Shown here one piece after another: positions 24,554 to 35,312 of a DNA stretch of 64,000 bases. This DNA is from Orbaceae bacterium ESL0721 (lineage in GTDB: Bacteria > Pseudomonadota > Gammaproteobacteria > Enterobacterales > Orbaceae). The DNA lies in contig JAQTHZ010000001.1 in the NCBI GenBank assembly GCA_029433365.1, forward strand, positions 310,001 to 374,000. Reading direction: 5' to 3'. The notes below the pieces were generated by a model. The model was not told where the DNA came from. It was given only the letters and a program-made list of their open reading frames with translations, and did no database searches. How positions within the stretch are numbered: the stretch's first letter is position 1; every line of letters begins with the position of its first letter. A program made the translations under genes and the position numbers.

Positions 24554-27391
24554 TCACTTTTTCGCTAAAATTGGTTTAAGGTATTTACCCGTATAAGATC
24601 TTGCCACTTCCGCAACAGCTTCAGGGGTACCTTCAGCGATAATCTCACCACCACCGCCTCCCCCTTCAGGACCGAGGTCAATAACCCAGTCGGCAGTTTT
24701 TACAACATCCAAATTGTGTTCAATTACCACAATTGTATTGCCTTTATCGCGTAATAGATGTAGTTGAGAAAGTAACTGTTTTACATCGGCAAAATGGAGA
24801 CCGGTAGTTGGTTCATCAAGTATATAAAGTGTACTACCAGTATCACGTTTAGAGAGCTCTTTAGCCAATTTTACCCGCTGTGCTTCTCCGCCTGAAAGTG
24901 TTGTTGCCGACTGCCCGATGGTGATATAGGAGAGTCCAACATCAATTAAAGTCTGCAATTTACGCGCAATCATAGGGACAGCATCAAAAAATTCACGGCC
25001 CTCTTCAACTGTCATATTTAAGATCTCGTTGATCGCTTTGCCCTTATATTTAATCTCGAGTGTTTCGCGGTTATACCGTTTGCCATGGCACTGATCACAA
25101 GGGACATAGATATCAGGCAAAAAGTGCATCTCTACCTTAATTAATCCATCACCTTGGCAAGCTTCACAGCGTCCACCTTTCACATTAAAACTAAAACGCC
25201 CTGGTGTATAACCACGCGCTCTTGACTCAGGTACGCCGGCATAGAGTTCACGAATAGCCGTAAAAAAGCCGGTATAAGTAGCAGGATTTGAACGTGGAGT
25301 TCGTCCAATTGGGCTCTGATCAATCGCGATAACTTTATCAAAAAAGTTGAGCCCTTTTATCTCTTTATATGGCGCAATCTCGCTCTTTTCCGCACCATTT
25401 AGCTCATTTTGTGCTAATGGGTAGAGTGTATCATTAATCAGTGTCGATTTACCTGAACCAGAGACCCCAGTAATACAAGTAAATAGCCCAACAGGAAGAT
25501 TCAAAGTCACATCTTTTAGATTATTACCCGTTGCACCAATAAGGGATAACATCCTCTTTTTATCAACTTTAGTACGGGTAGTTGGGATTTCAATCTTCTC
25601 TTTACCAGCGAGATATCGACCAGTTAAAGAGTTTTTATTCTCCATAACCTGTTTTGGTGTACCTTGTGCCACAATAGTACCACCATGAACACCGGCACCA
25701 GGACCAATATCGATAAGTTGATCGGCAGCTAAAATCGCCTCTTCATCATGTTCAACCACGATGACGCTATTACCTAGATCGCGAAGGTGCAGCAGTGTCT
25801 CTATTAAACGGGTATTATCACGTTGATGTAGACCAATTGATGGTTCATCAAGCACATACATAACCCCCACTAACCCAGCCCCAATCTGGCTGGCAAGGCG
25901 AATACGTTGCGCCTCCCCACCTGATAGAGTCTCGGCAGATCGTGACAGTGTTAAGTAGTCCAGCCCAACATTGATTAAAAACTGGAGGCGATCGTTAATC
26001 TCTTTTAACACTTTCTCAGCAATTTTAGCGCGCTGCCCAGTTAGATGGAGATCATCAAAAAACTGTTTTGCCTGTTGAATACTTAAATTACTAATTGTTG
26101 GTAGATTTGTATCATTAATAAAGACATTACGCGCATCAACACAGAGTCTTGTACCTTCACAACTTGGGCACGGTCGCGTACTGATATATTTTGCTAAATC
26201 CTCTCGAATTGTTTGTGATTCAGTATCTTTATAGCGACGGGTTAGATTATTTACAATCCCTTCAAATGGGTGTTTGCGTTTAACTGTATCACCACGATCA
26301 TTGGTATAGGTAAACTGAATGTCGGTACTGCCAGAACCATTTAGGAGCACATCTTTAATTTTTTCTGGCAGATCTTTATAAGTGGTATCGATATCAAATT
26401 TATAGTGAGCTGCTAGTGACTTTAACATCTGGAAATAGTAAAAGTTGCGTCTATCCCAACCTTTAATTGCACCAGCTGCTAAAGACACTTCAGGCATCTG
26501 AACAATCCGTTTAGGATCAAAATATTGTTGTACACCAAGTCCATCACATTCAGGACAAGCACCAGCAGGATTATTAAATGAAAATAACCTAGGTTCTAAT
26601 TCAGGAATACTATAACCACAGATTGGGCAGGCAAAATTGGCTGAAAATAGCAGCTCTTCCGCTTTTGGATCATCTAAATTAGCAACTTTAATAATGCCAT
26701 GCGTAATAGATAACGCAGTCTCAATCGATTCTGCAAGACGTGATTTAAGATCATCACGAATTTTAAAGCGATCAACTACCACTTCAATAGTATGTTTCTT
26801 CTGTAACTCAAGTGTTGGCGGATCTGTGAGATCATAGACATCACCATCAACTCTTACCCGAATATAACCACTAGCTGCTAATTGCTCGAAAAGTTTAACA
26901 AATTCACCTTTCCGCTCACTCACAACAGGTGCAAGTAACATATAACGATTTTCAGCTGGTAGCTCCATGACAGTATCAACCATCTGCGAGACAGTTTGCG
27001 CTGCTAATGGAAGATGGTGAATCGGGCAACGAGGTTCACCAATTCGCGCAAAAAGGAGGCGAAGATAGTCATAAATTTCAGTAATTGTTCCAACAGTTGA
27101 ACGGGGATTGTGGGATGTTGATTTCTGTTCAATAGAGATTGCTGGAGATAGACCTTCAATATGGTCAACATCAGGTTTTTCCATTAATGATAAAAATTGC
27201 CGCGCATAAGGTGAGAGTGATTCGACATAGCGACGTTGACCTTCAGCATATAAAGTATCAAACGCTAAAGATGATTTACCTGAACCTGATAGCCCAGTGA
27301 TAACAACCAATTTGTCTCGCGGAATAATAACATTAATATTTTTTAAATTGTGCGTTCTTGCACCACGAATATCGATATTTTTTATTGACAT
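24554..27391 (-). CDS. uvrA: UvrABC excinuclease subunit A
   Basis: 945 residues from [21 protein letters not shown] use ATG 27391, since UvrA proteins start just before this motif and the extra 31 codons upstream do not look like UvrA. Two ABC ATPase modules are visible, with Walker [10 protein letters not shown] and GVSGSGKST and signature LSGGEAQRI and LSGGEAQRV. The zinc fingers are CPIC...CPEC and CEAC...CDQC. It recognises DNA lesions in nucleotide excision repair and loads UvrB. It appears to stand alone; a Gly-rich run ([10 protein letters not shown]) near the C-terminus is normal for the family. Confidence 0.97.
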   Translation of the reverse strand: MSIKNIDIRGARTHNLKNINVIIPRDKLVVITGLSGSGKSSLAFDTLYAEGQRRYVESLSPYARQFLSLMEKPDVDHIEGLSPAISIEQKSTSHNPRSTVGTITEIYDYLRLLFARIGEPRCPIHHLPLAAQTVSQMVDTVMELPAENRYMLLAPVVSERKGEFVKLFEQLAASGYIRVRVDGDVYDLTDPPTLELQKKHTIEVVVDRFKIRDDLKSRLAESIETALSITHGIIKVANLDDPKAEELLFSANFACPICGYSIPELEPRLFSFNNPAGACPECDGLGVQQYFDPKRIVQMPEVSLAAGAIKGWDRRNFYYFQMLKSLAAHYKFDIDTTYKDLPEKIKDVLLNGSGSTDIQFTYTNDRGDTVKRKHPFEGIVNNLTRRYKDTESQTIREDLAKYISTRPCPSCEGTRLCVDARNVFINDTNLPTISNLSIQQAKQFFDDLHLTGQRAKIAEKVLKEINDRLQFLINVGLDYLTLSRSAETLSGGEAQRIRLASQIGAGLVGVMYVLDEPSIGLHQRDNTRLIETLLHLRDLGNSVIVVEHDEEAILAADQLIDIGPGAGVHGGTIVAQGTPKQVMENKNSLTGRYLAGKEKIEIPTTRTKVDKKRMLSLIGATGNNLKDVTLNLPVGLFTCITGVSGSGKSTLINDTLYPLAQNELNGAEKSEIAPYKEIKGLNFFDKVIAIDQSPIGRTPRSNPATYTGFFTAIRELYAGVPESRARGYTPGRFSFNVKGGRCEACQGDGLIKVEMHFLPDIYVPCDQCHGKRYNRETLEIKYKGKAINEILNMTVEEGREFFDAVPMIARKLQTLIDVGLSYITIGQSATTLSGGEAQRVKLAKELSKRDTGSTLYILDEPTTGLHFADVKQLLSQLHLLRDKGNTIVVIEHNLDVVKTADWVIDLGPEGGGGGGEIIAEGTPEAVAEVARSYTGKYLKPILAKK

Positions 27392-27549
27392 ATATCTCTT
27401 CTTAACACTCTCTGTTATTAACTTACTTAATATATCTCGTAACTCTCTATTTTGGCAAGGAAAACAAAAATTTAGCCCTGCCAAACCCTTTTAAAACTGA
27501 CTTTTTTTGCGTTTATTATTTATACTAATTGTTTGCGTTCATTGAGCAG

Positions 27550-28452
27550 TTAATAGTAGTTAAAAAATGTGATTAAGATTGGCATAAAAAGTGTAAGTAA
27601 AAAACCTTGCACAACTGCAGGTGGCACAATCGTAACGCCTGCCCCTTTTTGTAACATTGGAAGCGTAAAATCCATCGCTGTAGCACCGCACAATCCAAGT
27701 GCAGTTAATGTGTGACGTTTGATTAATGTTGGAATTAAAATAATGGCGCAGAGTTCTCGAAGAATATCATTTAAAAAAGCGACGCCACCAATCATAGCAC
27801 CCTCTGCCTCTGTCATTAAAATACCAGATAGAGAGTACCAACCAAATCCTGATGAGAGTGCCAAACCGACCTTAATTGGCAATCCAACGATCCAAGCAGC
27901 GATTACACCACCAAGCAGAGCTGATAGGATCACAATTATGGTTGTCATAATCCCTATTTTATTAAGTAGAATTTGTTTTAGGGTTATATTATTACTGCGT
28001 AATGAGATCCCAATTAGGAACATCATAATTATTAGCACAATTTTAGTAAAATCTTCACTATAATCCCAAATCGGTAACGGTACTAATCCACAAATAAAAC
28101 CGATTAAAATCGCGATACAGACGCGTAAAGATTCTAAGATCATTTTAAATCGAGAACCATAGGACGCATTGGTAGACACTATTTTAGAGGGTGAAAATTT
28201 ATCTAAAACAAGTAGTGCTATAAAATTGAAACCAAATGTGGCGACAAAAAATAGTCCAGTATAAGTTAAAATGGTTAGCAGATGGGTCGAAAGATTATCT
28301 AATCGTGATAACTCCGCACCCATGACAAAAAGAATAAGATAGACAATCCAACTTAAGAGGCGATTGATCTGTACCAGCAGATTGAGTTTTGTTAATTTAA
28401 AGAGATAACCTAAAAAAAGTGGTACCAATGCAATAAAAAGACCAAAATACAT
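27550..28452 (-). CDS. lysO: Lysine exporter LysO
   Basis: 300 residues, entirely hydrophobic with about eight to ten membrane helices, and the length of E. coli LysO (YbjE, DUF340). Recognisable parts are FVMGAELSRLDNL near the N-terminus, GLALSSGFGWYSLSGILMTEAEGA and LGLCGATAMDFTLPMLQK. The family exports lysine and its toxic analogue thialysine. In relatives it is regulated by ArgR; I see no clear ARG box here. Codon region 27973-27985 contains the dispersed 13-base word with one mismatch. The VirK/YbjX gene upstream is also near ybjE in E. coli. Confidence 0.9.
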   Translation of the reverse strand: MYFGLFIALVPLFLGYLFKLTKLNLLVQINRLLSWIVYLILFVMGAELSRLDNLSTHLLTILTYTGLFFVATFGFNFIALLVLDKFSPSKIVSTNASYGSRFKMILESLRVCIAILIGFICGLVPLPIWDYSEDFTKIVLIIMMFLIGISLRSNNITLKQILLNKIGIMTTIIVILSALLGGVIAAWIVGLPIKVGLALSSGFGWYSLSGILMTEAEGAMIGGVAFLNDILRELCAIILIPTLIKRHTLTALGLCGATAMDFTLPMLQKGAGVTIVPPAVVQGFLLTLFMPILITFFNYY

Positions 28453-28538
28453 TGCAACTCCCTATCCTTCTAATCCTAAAAGCAACTTAATTAAGCTGAT
28501 AATATAGAAACAGTTAACGCCATAAAAAAATAATAAAA

Positions 28539-29507
28539 CTATTTTGAATCTGTTAATGATGTCAGCGTTGCTTGAATATTTTCAGTAAGCTGATCTAAAA
28601 GTATATATCGATTGCGATATTCAGATCGCTTTTTACTCGCAACATCTTCTAATGATTTACGAGGAATTTTATTTGGCAAAATATAGAGCTGATTAGGACT
28701 TTTTTGCGCATCTAATGTTAACCAGAAATCATCATAATCAGAGTAGACACGTTCATTACGACTGCTATAGCGCCAGTTGTTATAGACATGGGTTCTATTC
28801 CCCACCGCCATAATCTGTTGTAACTGAAAATAGTTAGCAATAATTAGTGCAGCATCAACTACAATTCGTTTGGGAAAGAGTCCATAACAGGCTTTGGTTG
28901 TCTTTTGGATAAGTGATTTAGCATCTTTACGCTGGGTACCTTGCAGACCAGCTATAAAAAGTGTCGATTTTTGTTGATACTTAATAATCGAAAAAGTGAG
29001 GGTAGCTAAATCTTTGCCCTCTCCATCAATAAAGTAGAGGCTTATTTCGCCTTCTCGAGCAAATTTATTACGTGATTGAATCTGAATAGAGATATTCATC
29101 TCATTTTTTACTGTTAAACTTGCCAATAAAAATGGACTTTCAGGATTATAAAATGCCTTAGTTACCCGATCTGATTTAGCAGTTAAAAAATCGTAATGGT
29201 AACTTAGCGCTAAAAAACGCTCTCTCTGTGACATACATGCCGCTAAATATGGGCGCTGTAATTTACAAGGTAAATTTGTTTGACATGAAAAAAAGTCGCC
29301 TAATAGGGGATATTGATACAGTTTATTTAGCCATTTCAAGGTGGTTGGACTTAAAAAAAGGGTTCTAAAAAAGAATTTATAGCGATAACTACGCTGAGAC
29401 CATAAAGAATTAAGCTGTAATTTACCACTACAAAGCCAATAAAATAGCTGCCATCTACTTTTAGGTTTTGGCATATTTTTAATATTTTGCATAGATTGAG
29501 ATGTCAT
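28539..29507 (-). CDS. VirK/YbjX family protein (DUF535)
   Basis: 322 residues matching DUF535: RERFLALSYHYDFL, ESPFLLASLTV, REGEISLYFIDGEGKDLATLTFSI, IAGLQGTQ and GLFPKRIVVDA. No signal peptide or membrane helix is obvious. In Shigella VirK and Salmonella/E. coli YbjX affect virulence-protein localisation, envelope and antimicrobial-peptide resistance; biochemical activity is not established as far as I know. It sits 86 bases upstream of lysO on the same strand, a pairing seen also in E. coli. Confidence 0.85.
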   Translation of the reverse strand: MTSQSMQNIKNMPKPKSRWQLFYWLCSGKLQLNSLWSQRSYRYKFFFRTLFLSPTTLKWLNKLYQYPLLGDFFSCQTNLPCKLQRPYLAACMSQRERFLALSYHYDFLTAKSDRVTKAFYNPESPFLLASLTVKNEMNISIQIQSRNKFAREGEISLYFIDGEGKDLATLTFSIIKYQQKSTLFIAGLQGTQRKDAKSLIQKTTKACYGLFPKRIVVDAALIIANYFQLQQIMAVGNRTHVYNNWRYSSRNERVYSDYDDFWLTLDAQKSPNQLYILPNKIPRKSLEDVASKKRSEYRNRYILLDQLTENIQATLTSLTDSK

Positions 29508-29818
29508 AATCCGAAAATTGAATCTAGGTTAATTGATAACGCATACTTCTTGTTAAAAACCATTTGTTAAAAACCATGGTTACAAAGCATTGCCATAAAC
29601 TATATTTATAAACAACAGTAACCAATGTAAGATAACAGATTAAAACCTAGCTTATTAAGTGTGAGTCAAAATAAAATAGCGTTAGAGTATATCACAATTT
29701 CACTCTATACAGCTATGACGTAATTTGTTGGTGAGGGGCAGTGTCAAACAAAATATTATTACTGTTTTAACTTTTTTAATAGACACTAGCGTGAAGAGAT
29801 TTAGAATTAAAAAAAAGA
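29508..29818. other. Gap between queH and the VirK-like gene
   Basis: About 310 bases with no gene. It contains two perfect 14-base tandem repeats TTGTTAAAAACCAT (29550-29563 and 29564-29577) just upstream of the VirK-like gene. Confidence 0.7.
29550..29577. repeat. Two perfect 14-base tandem repeats
   Basis: TTGTTAAAAACCAT is repeated directly; a decayed third copy (GGTTACAAAGCAT) follows. Confidence 0.85.
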
Positions 29819-30541
29819 TTATAGACTACTCTTTTCCAAACCCTGTTTCGCCATAGCAATAACATTTTTGAGATCAACGCCCTGTGCTTTTGCTGCAAAA
29901 ATGCAGCCACAATAACATTGCCGATAGACATCATACTCTTTACAAAGTTCAATCGAACGTTTGTAACCGTTATTTTTTTTAAAATCAGAGGGGAGATAAT
30001 TAACAGAAAAAATCTCTTGAATCTCTAATCCAATTTGATTAATTTTCTGACTATTTTTTTTAGGGCTTAAAGTTAAGGCACTAGCAAAGTAGTCAAAACC
30101 GAGCTCTTTTGCTTTAATTGCAGCTAAATCTAAGCGCATTTTATAGCAGAGATGACAACGTTCTCCGCCCTCTTTCTCATCACGAAGATGCGCCACCTGC
30201 TTTATAAACTCAGCCGGTTGATAGGGAGCTTCTAAAAATTGCACACTGTTGCCCGTCTTTTCATTAAAATCGGCAATAAACTTCTGCTGCACCACACTTC
30301 TATGCTCATATTCAATACGTGGGTGAATATTTGAATTAGCAAAATAGATTGTTATATCAGCATATTGCGCTAAATACTCTAAAACATAGGTACTACACGG
30401 CGCGCAGCAGCTATGAATTAACAGTTTTGGGCGTACTGTTGAGGCTTGCCATGATGAAACCATCTCTTGAAGGACTGAATCATAGTTAATTTTATTGTGA
30501 GGATTGAGTTTATCTAGAACAACTTGAGCATTAATCAGCAT
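29819..30541 (-). CDS. queH: Epoxyqueuosine reductase QueH
   Basis: About 240 residues. The N-terminal HSCCAPCSTYVLEYL, middle GGERCHLCYKMRL and C-terminal QCYCGCIF carry the cysteines that hold the iron-sulphur cluster and metal site of QueH (DUF208). It reduces epoxyqueuosine to queuosine at G34 of Asp, Asn, His and Tyr tRNAs, replacing QueG. A longer frame to 30643 would read through the tRNA gene, so I place the start at 30541 (MLINAQVVLDKL); the Shine-Dalgarno there is weak. It begins 30 bases after the 3' end of tRNA-Lys on the same strand, so the two may share a transcript. Confidence 0.88.
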   Translation of the reverse strand: MLINAQVVLDKLNPHNKINYDSVLQEMVSSWQASTVRPKLLIHSCCAPCSTYVLEYLAQYADITIYFANSNIHPRIEYEHRSVVQQKFIADFNEKTGNSVQFLEAPYQPAEFIKQVAHLRDEKEGGERCHLCYKMRLDLAAIKAKELGFDYFASALTLSPKKNSQKINQIGLEIQEIFSVNYLPSDFKKNNGYKRSIELCKEYDVYRQCYCGCIFAAKAQGVDLKNVIAMAKQGLEKSSL

Positions 30542-30570
30542 AAGAAATTTTGACAATAGAACGATTGAAA

Positions 30571-30646
30571 TGGTGGGTTGTGAGGGGATCGAACCCGCGA
30601 CCAATTGATTAAGAGTCAACTGCTCTACCGACTGAGCTAACAACCC
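30571..30646 (-). tRNA. tRNA-Lys (CTT)
   Basis: Reading the minus strand, the acceptor stem GGGTTGT pairs with ACAACCC and is followed by an encoded ACCA end. The D arm GCTCAGTCGGTAGAGC and the T loop GGTTCGATCC are normal. The anticodon loop CTCTTAA gives anticodon CTT. It is otherwise very like E. coli tRNA-Lys (which has TTT). Length 76. Confidence 0.95.
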
Positions 30647-30674
30647 ACGTAAATTGCGGCTATTCTATTAAAAT

Positions 30675-30703
30675 TTTTATGAGAATGCAAACAAGATAGT
30701 CAA
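30675..30703 (-). promoter_or_regulatory. Likely sigma-70 promoter of tRNA-Lys (and queH)
   Basis: On the minus strand TTGACT (30703-30698) is followed after 17 bases by ATAAAA (30680-30675), ~30 bases before the tRNA 5' end. The -35 is good, the -10 only fair. Confidence 0.5.
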
Positions 30704-30769
30704 AATATATTTCCTGCATAAGCTAAACAAATGACAGAAAATAGATTTTTTTATGATAAAATGACATTT

Positions 30770-30791
30770 ATGCCATAATTTATTATGGCAT
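30770..30791. promoter_or_regulatory. Perfect 9-base inverted repeat upstream of ompW
   Basis: ATGCCATAA and TTATGGCAT flank TTTA, about 50 bases before the ompW start. No T-run follows, so an operator or a leader hairpin is more likely than a terminator. The regulator is unknown. Confidence 0.55.
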
Positions 30792-30841
30792 TTCTACATA
30801 ATGGTTAAATAATTTTTAAATAATAAAAAAAAGGGATAAAA

Positions 30842-31501
30842 ATGAAAATTTCATCAATTGCTATGCTGCTATCTTTAGGATTAGCAAGTTCTATGGCTTA
30901 TGCCCATACTGCTGGCGATATTATCGTTCGTGGTGGTCCAGTCTATGTCAACCCAGAAGATAGTAGTGATCATGTTAAACTTGATGGTATCCGATCTGAT
31001 ATTAAAGCTAAAGCAAGTAATGACACACAGTTAGGTTTAAACTTCCAATATATGGTTACTGATAATATTGGTATTGAGTTATTAGGCGCTACACCATTTA
31101 GCCATAATTTAAATTTATCTGATCCTAATGGTCAATCTTCATTTGGTAAAATAAAACAGTTACCACCTACCTTAAGTGCAGTATGGTACCCTCTTGATTC
31201 TTCATCTGCCTTCCAACCTTATTTAGGTGCCGGTATCAACTATACAATGTTTTATGATGAGAAGTTGAGCGGATCTGCTAAAAATGATGGATTTAAAGGT
31301 TTAGATCTAGATAATTCATGGGGTTACGCTTTACAAGTTGGTGCTGACTGGGAGCTTGATGATAACTGGTTAGTCAATGCGCAATTACGCTATATCAATA
31401 TTGAAACTAAAGCAACTACCCATTTAGGTGACACTAAAGTCACGGCAGATTATAATCTTAACCCTGTTGTTGCAATGGTTGGTATTGGTTATAAATTTTA
31501 A
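30842..31501 (+). CDS. ompW: Outer membrane protein OmpW
   Basis: 219 residues: signal peptide MKISSIAMLLSLGLASSMAYA, then AGDIIVRGGPVYVNPEDSS, a typical OmpW opening. Further family features are NIGIELLGATPFSHN, LPPTLSAVWYP, FQPYLGAGINYT and the terminal strand MVGIGYKF ending in Phe. It forms a small eight-stranded barrel with a hydrophobic channel for small apolar molecules. It is a single gene with its own upstream palindrome and a good terminator at 31511-31548. Confidence 0.92.
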   Translation: MKISSIAMLLSLGLASSMAYAHTAGDIIVRGGPVYVNPEDSSDHVKLDGIRSDIKAKASNDTQLGLNFQYMVTDNIGIELLGATPFSHNLNLSDPNGQSSFGKIKQLPPTLSAVWYPLDSSSAFQPYLGAGINYTMFYDEKLSGSAKNDGFKGLDLDNSWGYALQVGADWELDDNWLVNAQLRYINIETKATTHLGDTKVTADYNLNPVVAMVGIGYKF

Positions 31502-31510
31502 TTTTAATCT

Positions 31511-31548
31511 TCACTCCGCTATATCAAAATAACGGAGTGAATTTTTTT
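31511..31548 (+). terminator. Rho-independent terminator of ompW
   Basis: TCACTCCG (31511-31518) pairs with CGGAGTGA (31533-31540), followed by seven T. Confidence 0.88.
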
Positions 31549-31610
31549 CGTCTACCGCTACTATTAATAATACTAACCTACTAATAGTAACGTTTTCTGA
31601 AGTTAACTCA

Positions 31611-34493
31611 TTACAGTTTTTCAATTTCAGTAACTTGTTGTTGAAGTTTTACTTTATCTTCCTGATAACCACTCAATTTCTCTTTCTCTTTGGCAACTAC
31701 AGCCGCTGGAGCTTTATCGACAAAACTGGCATTTGAGAGTTTACTTTCAATACGTGAGATCTCATTATCAATACGCTCAATCTCTTTACTGAGCCTTGCA
31801 AGTTCACTCTCTTTATTAATCAGACCTGCCATTGGAATAAGCAGCTCAGCACTGTCAATCAGTTTAGTAACAGATATTGGAGCTTTATCCCCTTGTTCTA
31901 AAATGGCAACCTCAGAAAGTTTAGCTAATGATTCGATAAAGTTAATATTATTATGCACAATACGGTGAACTTCTGGTGATGCCTTACGAATAAATAGCTG
32001 TAGTGGTTTACTTGGGGCAATATTCATCTCTGCACGGATATTACGTACTGCAACTACTAGCTCTTTTATCCAATTAAGCGCCGCAACTGCTTCACCATTT
32101 TCATATTTTTCATCATATACAGGCATCGGTTGTAACATAATGGTATCTGCATCAATATTCATTACTTTTTTAACACTTTGCCAAATCTCTTCTGTAATAA
32201 ATGGAATGATTGGATGAGCAAGGCGTAATAGTGCTTCGAGCACCGTAATTAATGTGTGACGGGCAGCGCGCTGTTGTGATGGTTCACCGTTAGCTAATAT
32301 TGATTTAGTTAACTCTAAATACCAGTCACAAAATTGATTCCAAGTGAAGTCATAAAGCGTATTGGCTGCTAAGTCAAAACGGTAAGTATCAAATGCTTCT
32401 CGGTAATTTTTAACAGTTTGATTAAATTCTGCTAAGATCCATTTATCCGCTAGGGAATAGTCAAGATCACCACCATTAAATCCACAATCATAACTGTCTG
32501 TATTCATTAAGACATAACGGCTCGCATTCCATAGCTTGTTACAGAAATTGCGATAGCCCTCTAACCGTTTAAGATCCCAATTAATATCGCGACCAGTTGT
32601 AGCAAGTGCAGCTAGTGTAAAACGGAGGGCATCGGTACCATGCGCCTCAATCCCATTTGGGAACTGTTTTTGTGTCCGTTTAGCAATTTTTTCAGCTAAC
32701 TGTGGCTGCATCATATTGCCAGTCCGTTTAGCTAAAAGCGCCTCTAAAGAGATGCCATCAATCATATCTAAAGGATCGATCACGTTTCCTTTAGATTTTG
32801 ACATCTTCTGCCCCTCTTCATCACGAATTAGCCCAGTTACATAGACAGTCTTGAAGGGAACTTGCGGTCTGCCATTCTCATTTTTTATAAAATGCATTGT
32901 CATCATGATCATTCTGGCAACCCAGAAAAAGATAATATCAAATCCGGTAACAAGGACATTGGTAGGATGAAAAGTAGCGAGATCAGCCGTCTGATTTGGC
33001 CAACCTAATGTTGAAAAGGTCCAAAGCGCGGATGAGAACCAAGTATCTAACACATCTTCATCTTGATGTAATAGATGATCAGCTGATAAATTATGCTCTT
33101 TTCTAACCTCTTCCTCGGTTCGACCAACATAGATATGCCCTGCTTCATCATACCAAGCAGGAATTCGGTGCCCCCACCATAATTGGCGAGAGATACACCA
33201 ATCTTGAATATCATTCATCCATGAAAAATACATATTCTCATACTGTTTTGGTACAAAGGTGATATCGCCATTTTTAACTGCGTCAATAGCTGGTTTCGCT
33301 AGAATTTTTGCGCGGACATACCACTGATCGGTTAACATCGGCTCAATCACAACACCACCACGATCACCATATGGAATGGTGAGATCATGTGGTTCGATCT
33401 TCTCTAAAATACCTTGCGCTTCACACTCAGCAACAATTGCTTTACGTGCAGCAAAACGCTCTAAGTTCTGGAACTGGGTAGGAATCTCGGTTGAGTAACG
33501 ATCACATTTTTCGCCATTAGTATCAAATACCTCAGCTTCAGATCTAATATCACCATCAAAAGTGAGTATATTAATCATCGGCAATTGATGACGTCTTCCA
33601 ACCTCATAGTCGTTAAAATCGTGTGCAGGCGTAATTTTAACGCAACCGGTACCTTTGGTCATATCGGCATGTTCATCACCAATAATAGGGATTCTGCGAT
33701 TAACAAATGGGAGAATTACATCTTTACCAATAAGATCTTTATAACGCGGATCTTCTGGATTAACTGCAACTGCCGTATCGCCAAGCACTGTTTCTGGTCT
33801 AGTCGTTGCAACGACAAGGTAATTTTTACCTTCAGCCGTTTTTGCACCATCAGCTAATGGGTAACGCAGATGCCACATTGAACCTTTAACTTCACGATTC
33901 TCAACTTCAAGATCAGATATAGCTGTGCGTAATTTAGGATCCCAGTTAACTAAACGTTTACCTCGATAGATAAGATCCTCTTGATAGAGACGAACAAAAA
34001 CCTCTTTAACCGCATCAGAGAGCCCCTCATCCATCGTAAAGCGCTCACGATCCCAATCTACAGAGTCACCTAACCTTCGCATCTGCTTCGTTATATTGCC
34101 GCCAGACTCTGCTTTCCACTGCCAAATTTTCTCAATAAATGCGTCACGACCATAGTCATGACGGCTCTTACTCTCTTCAGCCGCAATTTTGCGCTCTACC
34201 ACCATCTGGGTCGCAATACCCGCATGATCAGTACCTGATTGCCATAAAGTATTATCACCTTGCATACGGTGATAACGGATCAACGCATCCATAATAGTCT
34301 GCTGAAACGCATGCCCCATATGTAAACTACCAGTAACATTTGGGGGAGGAATAGCGATAGAGTAGCTAGATTGCCTTGTATCACCATGCGGCTTAAAATA
34401 GCCACTCTCCTCCCAATGTTCATAAATTGGTTGCTCTATTTCATGAGGGTTATAGGTACGATTTTTTATGGAGTCATTGATACGATTAGTCAT
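31611..34493 (-). CDS. valS: Valine-tRNA ligase
   Basis: 960 residues. The HIGH motif is in [15 protein letters not shown] (residues ~49-63) and the KMSKS motif is [12 protein letters not shown] (~residue 560). The editing domain carries [15 protein letters not shown]. The C-terminal coiled-coil arm ([28 protein letters not shown]) is typical of ValRS. It charges tRNA-Val. It follows holC and pepA on the same strand, as in other gammaproteobacteria, but is separated by 330 bases with repeats and a terminator, so here it probably has its own promoter. Confidence 0.97.
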   Translation of the reverse strand: MTNRINDSIKNRTYNPHEIEQPIYEHWEESGYFKPHGDTRQSSYSIAIPPPNVTGSLHMGHAFQQTIMDALIRYHRMQGDNTLWQSGTDHAGIATQMVVERKIAAEESKSRHDYGRDAFIEKIWQWKAESGGNITKQMRRLGDSVDWDRERFTMDEGLSDAVKEVFVRLYQEDLIYRGKRLVNWDPKLRTAISDLEVENREVKGSMWHLRYPLADGAKTAEGKNYLVVATTRPETVLGDTAVAVNPEDPRYKDLIGKDVILPFVNRRIPIIGDEHADMTKGTGCVKITPAHDFNDYEVGRRHQLPMINILTFDGDIRSEAEVFDTNGEKCDRYSTEIPTQFQNLERFAARKAIVAECEAQGILEKIEPHDLTIPYGDRGGVVIEPMLTDQWYVRAKILAKPAIDAVKNGDITFVPKQYENMYFSWMNDIQDWCISRQLWWGHRIPAWYDEAGHIYVGRTEEEVRKEHNLSADHLLHQDEDVLDTWFSSALWTFSTLGWPNQTADLATFHPTNVLVTGFDIIFFWVARMIMMTMHFIKNENGRPQVPFKTVYVTGLIRDEEGQKMSKSKGNVIDPLDMIDGISLEALLAKRTGNMMQPQLAEKIAKRTQKQFPNGIEAHGTDALRFTLAALATTGRDINWDLKRLEGYRNFCNKLWNASRYVLMNTDSYDCGFNGGDLDYSLADKWILAEFNQTVKNYREAFDTYRFDLAANTLYDFTWNQFCDWYLELTKSILANGEPSQQRAARHTLITVLEALLRLAHPIIPFITEEIWQSVKKVMNIDADTIMLQPMPVYDEKYENGEAVAALNWIKELVVAVRNIRAEMNIAPSKPLQLFIRKASPEVHRIVHNNINFIESLAKLSEVAILEQGDKAPISVTKLIDSAELLIPMAGLINKESELARLSKEIERIDNEISRIESKLSNASFVDKAPAAVVAKEKEKLSGYQEDKVKLQQQVTEIEKL

Positions 34494-34572
34494 AACAGCG
34501 ATAAGATCCTGAGTCGAGAAATAAAATTTGCCACATTTTACCGTAATTTAATAGAACAATAAATTGGTTGCA

Positions 34573-34636
34573 CTATAATTTGATAGAACTATAAATTAAT
34601 AGAACTGTAAATTGATAGCACCATAAATTACGAGAA
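34573..34636. repeat. Four 16-base degenerate tandem repeats upstream of valS
   Basis: CTATAATTTGATAGAA, CTATAAATTAATAGAA, CTGTAAATTGATAGCA and CCATAAATTACGAGAA are contiguous; a decayed copy lies to the left. The units contain TATAAT-like words, so they may provide or disturb promoters of valS. Confidence 0.85.
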
Positions 34637-34640
34637 CAAT

Positions 34641-34670
34641 AAAAAAGAGAGATGCTAAATGCATCTCTCT
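34641..34670 (-). terminator. Rho-independent terminator after pepA-holC
   Basis: AGAGAGATGC (34646-34655) pairs with GCATCTCTCT (34661-34670). Read on the minus strand the stem is followed by six T (34646-34641), so it ends the pepA-holC transcript ~150 bases after holC. Confidence 0.8.
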
Positions 34671-34800
34671 GCTTTTTCGGCAAAAATAGATCAAAGGTTG
34701 AAGGAAATAATCTTTTTTAATCGATATTTACTATAAATTTACCAATATAAATCTTTCAAAACTAAAATTTTCAACCTAAATTTATCTATTTAAATGAGAT

Positions 34801-34813
34801 AACCCTAAAACAT
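34801..34813 (+). repeat. Dispersed 13-base word, exact copy
   Basis: AACCCTAAAACAT, 10 bases beyond the holC stop codon. Confidence 0.8.
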
Positions 34814-34823
34814 TTTAATAATC

Positions 34824-35285
34824 TTAACTGGTTACGGTTTTTAACATAAACCCGACAGTTTTATAAGCTTTATAGCGCTCTCTTGCCAATGATTTAAGAT
34901 GCTCATCTGCTGGCACAAAATCGATCACATCTTGAAATAGTGTCGCAAAATCAGGAAACGACTCTTGAAGATTGATTAATAGTGGACGATTAGTATGACC
35001 TCGCTTATCTCGCCAACAGATCTCAACAGCTGATCCCCCTTTAAGACCTTCTCCAACCAGATTATGCGGTACAAAATTGTCGGTATCTAACTGCCATAGG
35101 TACTCATCAATTCGTTCAGCTTGCGCCTGATCTTGACAAGCAACTAGCAACCTTGTACGAGCTTGCCACGCTTCAACAATTTTTTCACAGGCAAGCTTCT
35201 CATGCGCAAAAACCAAACCTTTATCAGACTGGTTTTTGTTCTCATCCTCATTTTCAATCAGATAGAAAATCGCTTTTTTTATCAT
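34824..35285 (-). CDS. holC: DNA polymerase III chi subunit
   Basis: 153 residues. The HolC pattern is visible: AFYLIENE at the start, EKLACEKIVEAWQARTRLLVACQDQAQAERIDEYLWQ, FVPHNLVGEG, VEICW and the C-terminal RERYKAYKTVGF. Chi links the clamp loader (with psi) to single-strand binding protein. It follows pepA after 27 bases, the normal arrangement. A terminator and the 13-base word follow. Confidence 0.92.
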   Translation of the reverse strand: MIKKAIFYLIENEDENKNQSDKGLVFAHEKLACEKIVEAWQARTRLLVACQDQAQAERIDEYLWQLDTDNFVPHNLVGEGLKGGSAVEICWRDKRGHTNRPLLINLQESFPDFATLFQDVIDFVPADEHLKSLARERYKAYKTVGFMLKTVTS

Positions 35286-35312
35286 ATTATTACGCTACTT
35301 TTTCCACTACTT

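Larger units (their letters stand above)
34494..34823. other. Gap between holC and valS: repeats, terminator, dispersed word
   Basis: These 330 bases hold four 16-base tandem repeats (34573-34636), a terminator (34641-34670) and the 13-base word (34801-34813). No gene is seen. The valS promoter must lie near the repeats. Confidence 0.65.

Noticed and set aside
27392-27484. N-terminal extension of uvrA
   Set aside because: 31 extra codons without similarity to UvrA; the normal start [16 protein letters not shown] is right after.
30542-30643. N-terminal extension of queH
   Set aside because: The extra 34 codons would translate most of the tRNA-Lys gene; the first conserved QueH residues come after the later ATG.
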